From Thalassobaculum litoreum DSM 18839 (GTDB taxonomy: Bacteria; Pseudomonadota; Alphaproteobacteria; Thalassobaculales; Thalassobaculaceae), in contig NZ_FNBW01000008.1 in the NCBI RefSeq assembly GCF_900102465.1, positions 1-64,000 of the forward strand: a stretch of DNA of 64,000 nt. Reading direction: 5' to 3'. The notes under the pieces are model-generated. The model worked only from the letters and a program-made list of their open reading frames with translations. It was not told where the DNA came from and made no database searches. The position numbers were made by a program, and so were the translations under genes. Each line of letters begins with the position of its first letter. Position 1 is the stretch's first letter. Shown piece after piece: positions 27,455 through 35,291 of the stretch.

Positions 27455-28354
27455 ATGCTGGAGTTCTGGTTCTTCATCGAGGTCGTGCTGAACGGGATGT
27501 TCGCCGGCACGATGTATTCGCTCATCGCCCTCGGCTTCGTGCTGATCTTCAAGGCGTCGGGGGTGTTCAACTTCGCCCAGGGATTCATGGTGCTGTTCGC
27601 GGCCCTGTGCTTCGTCGGCTTCCTGGAGATGGGCGTGCCCCTGATTCTGGCCCTGGTGATCGCCGCCGCGATCATGGTGGCCTGGGCCTTCGCGGTGGAA
27701 CGCTTCGTCCTGCGCCATCTGGTCAACCAGGAGCCGATCATCCTGTTCATGGCGACGATCGGCATCGCCTTCTTCCTGGAAGGCTTCGGCGAGCTGTTAT
27801 GGGGCGCCGACGTGCATCCGCTGGATATCGGTATCCCCGACGGCGCGTGGTTCGTCGGTCCCGACGGCGTGATGATGGTGCAGCAGTTCGACGTCGCCGC
27901 CGCCGTGATCGCCGGCGGCCTGGTCGCGGTGCTGGCCCTGTTCTTCACCTATACCCGGATCGGCCGGGCGCTGCGCGCGGTGGCCGACGACCACCAGGCG
28001 GCGCTGTCGGTGGGCATCCCGCTGAACCAGATCTGGATCATCGTCTGGGCGGTCGCCGGGCTGGTGGCGCTGGTCGCCGGCATCATCTGGGGCTCGCGCC
28101 TCGGCGTGCAGTTCTCGCTGTCGATCCTGGCGCTCAAGGCGCTGCCGGTGCTGATCCTCGGCGGCTTCACCTCGGTGCCGGGCGCCATCGTCGGCGGGCT
28201 GATCATCGGCGTCGGGGAGAAGGTCGCCGAGATCTATCTCGGCCCGTATATCGGCGGCGGAATCGAGGAATGGTTCGCCTACGTGGTGGCAATGCTGTTC
28301 CTGCTGTACCGGCCCCAGGGCCTGTTCGGCGACAAGATCATCGAGAGGGTCTGA
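27455..28354 (+). CDS. livH: Branched-chain amino acid-type ABC permease (LivH-like)
   Basis: A 299-residue inner-membrane permease with about eight hydrophobic segments. It opens with VVLNGMFAGTMYSLIALGFV and contains FAQGFMVLFAALCFV, TRIGRALRAVADDHQAALSV (the cytoplasmic loop contacting the ATPase) and ILGGFTSVPGAIVGGLIIGV. These match LivH. It lies 14 bases after livG and its stop is 2 bases before livM. Confidence 0.93.
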   Translation: MLEFWFFIEVVLNGMFAGTMYSLIALGFVLIFKASGVFNFAQGFMVLFAALCFVGFLEMGVPLILALVIAAAIMVAWAFAVERFVLRHLVNQEPIILFMATIGIAFFLEGFGELLWGADVHPLDIGIPDGAWFVGPDGVMMVQQFDVAAAVIAGGLVAVLALFFTYTRIGRALRAVADDHQAALSVGIPLNQIWIIVWAVAGLVALVAGIIWGSRLGVQFSLSILALKALPVLILGGFTSVPGAIVGGLIIGVGEKVAEIYLGPYIGGGIEEWFAYVVAMLFLLYRPQGLFGDKIIERV

Positions 28355-28356
28355 GG

Positions 28357-29433
28357 ATGTTCTATCGCGAAGCCGGCATCTACAAGACGAGCTACGCGGC
28401 CGACCAGGCCCTGTTCCGCATCCCGCTGGACCGCATCTTCGTGATCTCCGTGGTGCTGTTCGCCGCCCTGGTGATCCCGGTCATCGGCAACGAGTACTGG
28501 CTCGGCTCGATCCTGATTCCGACCCTGATCATGGCGATCGCCACGATCGGACTGAACATCCTGCTCGGCTATTGCGGCCAGCTCAGCCTCGGCACCGGGG
28601 CCTTCATGGCCGCCGGCGCCTTCCTCGGCTACAAGATCGCGACCGCCTTCCCGTGGATGCCGATCTGGGCGGTGGTCATCCTCGGCGGCCTGTCCGCGGC
28701 ACTGATCGGCGTCGCCTTCGGCCTGCCGAGCCTGCGCATCAAGGGCTTCTACCTGGCGGTCACCACGCTGGCGGCGCAGTTCTTCCTGCTCTGGCTGTTC
28801 CAGAAGGTGCCGTGGTTCGTGAACTACTCGATCGCCGGAGTGCCGACGGCGCCGCCGCGCGAGATGTTCGGCTATCTGGTCACCGGGGCCGAGGCCACGG
28901 TCGAGGCACGCTACCTGTTCATCCTCGCCTTCACCGTGGTGCTGGCGCTGATCGCCGCCAACCTGGTGCGCGGGCGGATCGGGCGGACCTGGATGGCGAT
29001 CCGCGACATGGACATCGCCGCCGAGCTGATCGGCATCAAGCCGCTGCCGACCAAGCTCTCGGCCTTCGCCGTCAGCTCGTTCTACTGCGGCGTCGCCGGC
29101 GTGCTCTGGTCGTTCTGCTACATCAACACCGTCGAGGCGACCGCGTTCGACATCTTCCGGTCGTTCTCCGTGCTGTTCATGGTGATCATCGGCGGGCTCG
29201 GCAGCATCCTGGGATGCTTCCTGGGCGCCTTCTTCATTTTCCTACTGCCGATCTTTCTGAACAGCGCGCCTGGGTGGGTCGGTCTGGAAGTGCCCACCGA
29301 ACTCATCAGCCACCTGGAGTTCATGGTGTTCGGTGCGCTCATCGTCTTCTTTCTGATCGTCGAGCCCCACGGCCTGGCCCGGCTCTGGGCGATCACGAAG
29401 GAGAAACTGCGCCTGTGGCCGTTCCCGTACTAG
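28357..29433 (+). CDS. livM: Branched-chain amino acid-type ABC permease (LivM-like)
   Basis: A 358-residue membrane protein forming the channel with LivH. Signatures are ATIGLNILLGYCGQLSLGTG, the ATPase-contact loop GRTWMAIRDMDIAAELIGIK, and FMVIIGGLGSILGCFLGAFF. The start at 28357 (MFYREAGIYKTSYAADQ) was chosen because it is 2 bases from the livH stop and the frame upstream overlaps livH. Normal length for LivM. Confidence 0.93.
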   Translation: MFYREAGIYKTSYAADQALFRIPLDRIFVISVVLFAALVIPVIGNEYWLGSILIPTLIMAIATIGLNILLGYCGQLSLGTGAFMAAGAFLGYKIATAFPWMPIWAVVILGGLSAALIGVAFGLPSLRIKGFYLAVTTLAAQFFLLWLFQKVPWFVNYSIAGVPTAPPREMFGYLVTGAEATVEARYLFILAFTVVLALIAANLVRGRIGRTWMAIRDMDIAAELIGIKPLPTKLSAFAVSSFYCGVAGVLWSFCYINTVEATAFDIFRSFSVLFMVIIGGLGSILGCFLGAFFIFLLPIFLNSAPGWVGLEVPTELISHLEFMVFGALIVFFLIVEPHGLARLWAITKEKLRLWPFPY

Positions 29434-29556
29434 GCCAACTGGTAGGGAAAACGCGCGGGCGTGTCGTTTCGGCGACGGCAAAGGGCGGGAGACACCGCTC
29501 CGGCCGCCGCCAACAGAAGCAAAGCACCGCTTTGCAAACAGGGAGGACATAGGAAG

Positions 29557-30870
29557 ATGAACTTCCGTTCCGTTACCATGACCATGGCAGCCGCCGCGGT
29601 CGGCCTCTTCGGGCTGACCGGCGCCGCGCAGGCCGAAGGCCAGTTCATCCCGAACCTGGTCTACAAGACCGGCCCCTACGCGCCGAGCGGCACCCCGACG
29701 GCTCACGGCTTCGCCGACTACCTGGCGATGGTCAACCACCGCGATGGCGGCATCAACGGTGTCGAGATCATCTACGAGGAGTGCGAGACCGGCTACAAGA
29801 CCGACCGCGGCGTGGAGTGCTACGACCGCGTGAAGAACCAACACGGCGGCGCCACGGTCATCAACCCGTGGTCGACCGGCATCACCTACGCCCTGATCGA
29901 AAAGGCGACGGCGGACAAGATCCCGCTGCTGTCCATGGGCTATGGCCGCACCTCGGCGGCCGACGGCCGGGTCTTCCCCTACGTCTTCAACTTCCCCTCG
30001 ACCTACTGGAACCAGATGACGGCGGTGATCAAGTACATCGCCGAGCAGGAGGGCGGATACGACAAGCTGAAGGGCCAGAATCTCGGCTTCATCTATCTCG
30101 ACCATCCCTATGGCAAGGAGCCGATCCCGACCCTGGATATCCTGGCCGAGAAGTACGGCTTCACCTACGACAAGTACCCGGTCCCGCCGGCGGCGATGAC
30201 CGAGCAGAAGTCGATCTGGCTGCAGGTCCGCCGCGCCCGTCCGGCCTACATGATCATGTGGGGCTGGGGGGCGATGAACTCGACCGCCATCAACGAGGCC
30301 TCGAACGTGAAGTATCCGATGGAGAAGTTCATCGGCAACTGGTGGGCGGCGGCCGAGCCGGACGTCATCCCGGCCGGTGACGGCGCGATCGGCTACAAGG
30401 GCGCCACGTTCAACGGCGTCGGCACCGACTTCAAGGTCTACGAGGACATCAACGCCCTCTACGACGCGGGCAAGGGGTCCTGGAACCGCGAGGAGATCGG
30501 CGGCGTGCTGTATTCCCGCGGCATGGCGGCGGCGGCCTATGTGGTCGAGGCGATCCGCACGGCCCAGGCGGAGTACGGCAACCGGGTGATCACCGGCGAG
30601 GAGATGCGCTGGGGCATGGAGAACCTGGACGTCACCGACGCGCGGATCGAGGAGCTCGGCATGACCGGCCTGATGCCGCCGGTGAGCATCACCTGCGACA
30701 ACCACGAGGGTCAGAATCCGGCGATCAAGATCCAGCAGTGGAACGGCAAGGAATGGGAGATCAAGACCGACTGGATCAAGGCCGACACCGCCCTGACCCG
30801 TCCGCTGATCGAGCAGGACGCCGAGCAGTACGCCAAGGAGAGCAGCATCACCCCGCGCAGCTGCTCGTAA
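29557..30870 (+). CDS. Periplasmic substrate-binding protein of the Liv-type transporter
   Basis: A 437-residue solute-binding protein with a Sec signal (MNFRSVTMTMAAAAVGLFGL, cleavage after GAAQA). The mature domain reads TAHGFADYLAMVNHRDGGIN, then YDRVKNQHGGATVINPWSTG, typical of the LivJ/type-1 periplasmic fold. It belongs to the longer branch seen with acyl-CoA-ligase-linked clusters rather than to LivJ itself, so aromatic or fatty acids are plausible ligands. A strong GGAGG site 12 bases before the ATG and a downstream hairpin suggest high expression of this gene relative to its neighbours. Confidence 0.87.
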   Translation: MNFRSVTMTMAAAAVGLFGLTGAAQAEGQFIPNLVYKTGPYAPSGTPTAHGFADYLAMVNHRDGGINGVEIIYEECETGYKTDRGVECYDRVKNQHGGATVINPWSTGITYALIEKATADKIPLLSMGYGRTSAADGRVFPYVFNFPSTYWNQMTAVIKYIAEQEGGYDKLKGQNLGFIYLDHPYGKEPIPTLDILAEKYGFTYDKYPVPPAAMTEQKSIWLQVRRARPAYMIMWGWGAMNSTAINEASNVKYPMEKFIGNWWAAAEPDVIPAGDGAIGYKGATFNGVGTDFKVYEDINALYDAGKGSWNREEIGGVLYSRGMAAAAYVVEAIRTAQAEYGNRVITGEEMRWGMENLDVTDARIEELGMTGLMPPVSITCDNHEGQNPAIKIQQWNGKEWEIKTDWIKADTALTRPLIEQDAEQYAKESSITPRSCS

Positions 30871-30893
30871 GCGGCTGACGACGCACACGAACC

Positions 30894-30923
30894 GAGAGGC
30901 GCCGGCACCGCCCGGCGCCTCTC
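30894..30923 (+). terminator. Intercistronic hairpin after the binding-protein gene
   Basis: A perfect 12-bp stem, GAGAGGCGCCGG (30894-30905) and CCGGCGCCTCTC (30912-30923), with a six-base loop. There is no T-run. It lies between the binding-protein and livF genes and may act as a partial terminator or as a 3'-end stabiliser of the upstream mRNA. Confidence 0.6.
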
Positions 30924-30966
30924 CCAAGCCCGACTCCGAGCCGGCCCGAACCCAGGACGAGAAGCC

Positions 30967-31800
30967 ATGAGCGTAGTTTCCGAGGCCCCCGGCGCGGCCC
31001 AGCCGCTGCTCAAGGTCAACAACATCGAGGTCATCTACGACCACGTGATCCTGGTGCTGCGCGGCATCTCGCTGGAGGTGCCCAAGGGCGGCATCGTCGC
31101 CATCCTCGGCGCCAACGGGGCCGGCAAGACCACCACCCTGAAGGCGATCTCCAACCTGCTCGGCACCGAGCGCGGCGAGGTCACCAAGGGCAGCATCGAA
31201 TTCGACGGGGTGTCGGTGGAATCCTCCAGCCCGAACGCGCTGGTCAAGCGCGGCTGCATCCAGGTGATGGAGGGCCGGCACTGCTTCGAGCACCTGACGG
31301 TGGAGGAGAACCTGCTGACCGGGGCCTTCACCCGCGGCGGCGACCGCCAGGGCATCCAGCGCGACCTGGAGATGGTCTACAACTACTTCCCGCGCCTGCG
31401 CGAGCGGCGCACCAGCCAGGCCGGCTACACCTCCGGCGGCGAGCAGCAGATGGTCGCCATCGGCCGGGCGCTGATGAGCCGGCCGAAGATGATCCTGCTG
31501 GACGAGCCGTCCATGGGCCTCGCCCCGCAGCTGGTCGAGCAGATCTTCGAGATCGTCAAGCAGATCAACGAGCAGGAGGGGGTGACCATCCTGTTGGCCG
31601 AACAGAACACCAACATCGCCCTGCGCTACGCCAAGTTCGGCTACATCCTGGAGAGCGGCCGGGTGGTCATGGAGGGCGAGGCCGAGCAGCTTCGTAACAA
31701 TGAGGACGTCAAGGAGTTCTATCTCGGCCTCGGTGGCGAGGGCCGCAAGAGCTTCCGCGACGTGAAGCATTACCGCCGCCGCAAGCGCTGGATCGGCTGA
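30967..31800 (+). CDS. livF: Branched-chain amino acid-type ABC transporter ATPase (LivF-like)
   Basis: A 277-residue ATPase with Walker A AILGANGAGKTTTLKAISNL, signature YTSGGEQQMVAIGRAL, Walker B MILLDEPSMGLAP and H-loop region ILLAEQNTN. Somewhat longer than typical LivF (about 235 residues), with additional sequence in the middle and a basic C terminus (RDVKHYRRRKRWIG). It completes the two-ATPase set of the transporter. Confidence 0.92.
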   Translation: MSVVSEAPGAAQPLLKVNNIEVIYDHVILVLRGISLEVPKGGIVAILGANGAGKTTTLKAISNLLGTERGEVTKGSIEFDGVSVESSSPNALVKRGCIQVMEGRHCFEHLTVEENLLTGAFTRGGDRQGIQRDLEMVYNYFPRLRERRTSQAGYTSGGEQQMVAIGRALMSRPKMILLDEPSMGLAPQLVEQIFEIVKQINEQEGVTILLAEQNTNIALRYAKFGYILESGRVVMEGEAEQLRNNEDVKEFYLGLGGEGRKSFRDVKHYRRRKRWIG

Positions 31801-31843
31801 TCCGGGTTTCGCCCGTCGCCATACTCAATCCGTCGGAGGACAC

Positions 31844-33079
31844 ATGGCCGACCATTACGACGCGCTGGAGACCCGCAGCGCCGACGAACGGGCGGCGTCG
31901 CTGGCGCAATGCCTGCCGGCGCAGATCGCCCATGCCAAGACCAACACCGCCTATTTCGCCCGTGCCCTGGCCGACGTGGACGCCAATACGGTGCGCAGCC
32001 GGACGGACCTGGCCCGGCTGCCGGTCCTGCGCAAATCCGATCTGATCGAGCTGCAGCAGAAGATGCCGCCCTTCGGCGGGCTGAACGCGACCCCGCTGTC
32101 GGACCTGGCGCGGGTGCTGATCTCGCCGGGGCCGATCTTCGAGCCGGAGGGGCATTCGGCCGACTACTACCGCTTCGCCCGCGCCCTGTTCGGCGCCGGG
32201 TTCCGGCGCGGCGACCTGGTGATCAACACCTTCGCCTATCACCTGACCCCGGGCGGCTGGATCGGCCAGTCGGCGGCCGAGGCGCTGGGCTGTCCGGTGA
32301 TCCCGGCCGGGGTCGGCAATACCGAACAGCAGCTCGACGCCATCGCCGCCCTGAAGCCTGTGGCATATGTCGGCACACCGGCCTTCCTGAAGACCCTGCT
32401 GGAGAAGGGGGCCGAGGCGGGCACGGATGTCTCGTCCCTGACCAAGGCGCTGGTCTCCGGCGGGGCGCTGCCGCCGAGCCTGCGCGCCGAGATCGAGGCG
32501 CTCGGGGTGAGCTGCGCCCAGGCCTATGCCACCGCCGATCTCGGCCTGATCGCCTATGAGAGCCCGGCGCGCCAGGGGATGATCGCCGACGAGGGTGCGA
32601 TCATCGAGATCGTGCGCCCCGGCACCGGCGACCCGGTCCCCGACGGCGAGGTCGGCGAGGTGGTGGTGACCGTGCTGAACCCGGACTATCCGCTGGTGCG
32701 GTTCGCAACCGGCGACCTGTCGGCGGTGCTGGCGGGCGAGAGCCCGTGCGGGCGCACCAACCTGCGGATCAAGGGCTGGATGGGCCGCGCCGATCAGACC
32801 ACCAAGGTGAAGGGCATGTTCGTACATCCCTCCCAGGTCGCTGCCATCGCCGCCCGGCACAAGGAGATCGCCCGCGCCCGGCTGACGGTGACGGGGGAGA
32901 AGGGTGTGGACGCCATGGCCCTGTCGGTCGAGGTCTCCGGCGGCGGCGAGGCCCTGCGCGTGAGGATCGCCGAGAGCCTGCAGGCGGTCACCAAGATGCG
33001 CGGCGGCGTGACATTGGTGGCGCCGGGCAGCCTGCCGAACGATGGCAAGGTGATCGACGACCAGCGGAGTTACGAGTAG
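31844..33079 (+). CDS. Phenylacetate-CoA-ligase-family protein with altered ATP loop
   Basis: A 411-residue protein related to PaaK-type adenylate-forming ligases, here 43 bases after livF on the same strand. The family start (LARLPVLRKSDLIELQQK), the middle (GTPAFLKTLLEKGAE), AYATADLGLIAYESP and the C-terminal RIKGWMGRADQTTKVKGMFV are recognisable. The usual SSGTTGxPT loop is not: the equivalent place (residues about 93-103) reads ISPGPIFEPEG. Whether it still makes an acyl-CoA is uncertain. With the first-gene ligase it brackets the ABC transporter. Confidence 0.83.
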   Translation: MADHYDALETRSADERAASLAQCLPAQIAHAKTNTAYFARALADVDANTVRSRTDLARLPVLRKSDLIELQQKMPPFGGLNATPLSDLARVLISPGPIFEPEGHSADYYRFARALFGAGFRRGDLVINTFAYHLTPGGWIGQSAAEALGCPVIPAGVGNTEQQLDAIAALKPVAYVGTPAFLKTLLEKGAEAGTDVSSLTKALVSGGALPPSLRAEIEALGVSCAQAYATADLGLIAYESPARQGMIADEGAIIEIVRPGTGDPVPDGEVGEVVVTVLNPDYPLVRFATGDLSAVLAGESPCGRTNLRIKGWMGRADQTTKVKGMFVHPSQVAAIAARHKEIARARLTVTGEKGVDAMALSVEVSGGGEALRVRIAESLQAVTKMRGGVTLVAPGSLPNDGKVIDDQRSYE

Positions 33080-33088
33080 GGCGGGCGC

Positions 33089-33892
33089 CTAAACCTTCCG
33101 CGCCACCAGCGCGTAGTTCACCCGCGGATCCGCCGACAGGGCGAAGGTCCCGTCGATCGGGTCGAACACTAGGCCCAGGGCCGGATCCACCTCGAAACCG
33201 GCGTCCTGCAGCAAGGCGGTCAGCTCCGCCGGCGTGGGGAACTGGGTCCAGTCGTGGGTGCCGCGCGGGACCCAGCGCAGGATGTATTCCGCCGCCACGA
33301 TCGCCTGGGCGCGGGACTTGGCGGTGCGGTTGATCGTCGTCAGCACCAGCACCCCGCCCGGCTTCAGCAGCGCCGACAGCGCCGCCACGAAGGCCGGCTT
33401 GTCGGCCACATGCTCGACCACCTCGCTCGCCACCACCGCGTCGAAGCGCAGCCCGGCGGCGGCCAGATCCTCCGCCGCGCCGGCGCGGTAGTCGATCTCC
33501 AGCCCCATCTCGCCGGCATGGGCGATGGCGGCGGCGATGCCGGCGGCGTCGGCATCCACGCCGGTCACCGTGGCGCCGAGTCGCCTCATCGGCTCCGACA
33601 GCAGCCCGCCGCCGCAGCCGATATCCAGCACCGTCAGCCCGGCCAGCACCTGCCGCCCCGTGGTCCCCTTGGCCAGCGGCGCCAGGGCGTCGCGGATCAC
33701 CTGCATGCGCACCGGCACGAAGCGGTGCAGCGGCCCGTGCGGTCCGTCCGGGTCCCACCAGCGCTCGGCGAGCTGCGCGAAACGGTCGATATCCGCCCGG
33801 TCGACAGTGCCCTGTGCCGGGGCCGGTCGACCGGCGCGTGCCGCCCGTTCGGCCCGTGCATCCGCCGTCCGGCGCAACAGAGACCTCAGCAT
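33089..33892 (-). CDS. ubiG: Ubiquinone biosynthesis O-methyltransferase
   Basis: A 267-residue SAM-dependent methyltransferase for both O-methylations of ubiquinone biosynthesis. Motif I is LTVLDIGCGGGLLSEPM, followed by VTGVDADAAG and DAVVASEVVEHVADKPAF, with a C-terminal PTPAELTALLQDAGF. The N-terminal 40 residues are Ala/Arg-rich and may be read from a later start (for example after the ADIDRFAQLAERWWDPDGP stretch where the family begins). It is divergent from lysC, with about 160 bases between them. Confidence 0.93.
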   Translation of the reverse strand: MLRSLLRRTADARAERAARAGRPAPAQGTVDRADIDRFAQLAERWWDPDGPHGPLHRFVPVRMQVIRDALAPLAKGTTGRQVLAGLTVLDIGCGGGLLSEPMRRLGATVTGVDADAAGIAAAIAHAGEMGLEIDYRAGAAEDLAAAGLRFDAVVASEVVEHVADKPAFVAALSALLKPGGVLVLTTINRTAKSRAQAIVAAEYILRWVPRGTHDWTQFPTPAELTALLQDAGFEVDPALGLVFDPIDGTFALSADPRVNYALVARKV

Positions 33893-34056
33893 GATAGAAT
33901 CCTCACATCATTAAGCGGTCCTGCCGCTTGCTCCTTGGGAGACCCCATACTATGGATAGCGCCGCCCTTGTCCGGCAAGGCTTTGCGACCGAAAGGCGCA
34001 TCGGGCAGGGCACCCTGAAGAGACAGGGCATCCAGACGACTCGGAGCGGACAGACG

Positions 34057-35286
34057 ATGGCGCGCATCGTGATGAAGTTCGGCGGCACGTCCGTCGGCAC
34101 GACGGACCGGATCAAGAACGTGGCGCGCCGCGTCAAAACCGAGGTCGATGCCGGCAACGAGGTCGCGGTGGTGGTCTCGGCCATGTCGGGCACGACCAAC
34201 CAGCTCGTCGCCTGGACCAACGAGATCGCGCGCCTGCACGACGCCCGCGAATATGACGTCGTCGTCGCGTCGGGCGAGCAGGTGACGGTCGGCCTGCTGG
34301 CGCTGGCGCTGCAGGATCTCGGCGTGAACGCCCGCTCCTGGCTCGGCTGGCAGATCCCGTTCCGCACCGACGGCATCCACGGCAAGGCCCGCATCGGCGA
34401 GATCGACACCACCCTCATGCGCGAGCGCTTTACTCAGGGCCAGGTGGCCGTCGTCGCCGGCTTCCAGGGCATCGGCCCGGACAACCGCATCACCACGCTC
34501 GGGCGAGGCGGATCGGACACCTCGGCGGTGGCGCTGGCTGCCGCCTTGGACGCCGACAGGTGCGACATATATACGGACGTGGACGGGGTCTACACGACCG
34601 ATCCGCGTATCACCGCCAAGGCGCGCAAGATCGACCGCATCACCTACGAGGAGATGCTGGAGCTGGCCTCCCAGGGGGCCAAGGTGCTTCAGACCCGGTC
34701 GGTCGCCATGGCCATGCAGCACGGCGTGCGCGTGCAGGTCCTCTCCAGCTTCGAGGACAAGCCCGGCACGATGGTCGTCGACGAGGGAGAAATCGTGGAG
34801 CAGCAAGTCGTCACCGGTATCGCCTACAGCCCCGATGAAGCGAAGGTCACGCTGGTCGGCGTGCCGGACCGGCCGGGTGTGGCGGGTGCCATCTTCGGGT
34901 CGCTGGCCGACAGCGCGGTCAATGTCGACATGATCGTCCAGAACGTCAGCCAGGACGGTAAGTCCACCGACCTGACCTTCACGGTCGGGTCCACCGATCT
35001 CGACCGCGCCCACCAGGTGCTCGAGGGTCTGAAGGGCGAACTCGGCTATTCCGACATCGTCTCCGATCCGGGTGTGTGCAAGATCTCGGTCGTCGGCGTC
35101 GGCATGCGCAGCCAGCCGGGCGTGGCCAAGACCATGTTCCAGACGCTCGCCGCCAAGGGCATCAACATCCAGGTGATCTCCACCTCCGAGATCAAGGTCA
35201 GCGTGCTGATCTCCGCCGACTACACGGAGCTCGCCGTGCGCGCCCTGCACACCGCCTACGGCCTCGACGCCGACGGTGACGGCTAA
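34057..35286 (+). CDS. lysC: Aspartate kinase
   Basis: A 409-residue aspartokinase that phosphorylates aspartate at the head of lysine, threonine and methionine synthesis. It starts MARIVMKFGGTSVGTTDRIK, has TLGRGGSDTSAVALAAALDA, and two C-terminal ACT domains (KVTLVGVPDRPGVAGAIFGS and KISVVGVGMRSQPGVAKTMF) that bind lysine or threonine. ATG at 34057 is the family start; a longer frame from 33928 would add 43 unrelated residues. ptsP follows after 5 bases. Confidence 0.96.
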   Translation: MARIVMKFGGTSVGTTDRIKNVARRVKTEVDAGNEVAVVVSAMSGTTNQLVAWTNEIARLHDAREYDVVVASGEQVTVGLLALALQDLGVNARSWLGWQIPFRTDGIHGKARIGEIDTTLMRERFTQGQVAVVAGFQGIGPDNRITTLGRGGSDTSAVALAAALDADRCDIYTDVDGVYTTDPRITAKARKIDRITYEEMLELASQGAKVLQTRSVAMAMQHGVRVQVLSSFEDKPGTMVVDEGEIVEQQVVTGIAYSPDEAKVTLVGVPDRPGVAGAIFGSLADSAVNVDMIVQNVSQDGKSTDLTFTVGSTDLDRAHQVLEGLKGELGYSDIVSDPGVCKISVVGVGMRSQPGVAKTMFQTLAAKGINIQVISTSEIKVSVLISADYTELAVRALHTAYGLDADGDG

Positions 35287-35291
35287 GTGTC

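Noticed and set aside
29242-31770. 842-codon open frame on the minus strand
   Set aside because: It is antisense to livM, the binding-protein gene and livF, has low-complexity His/Asp/Gly/Val-rich composition and no domain; such mirror frames are common at this GC content.
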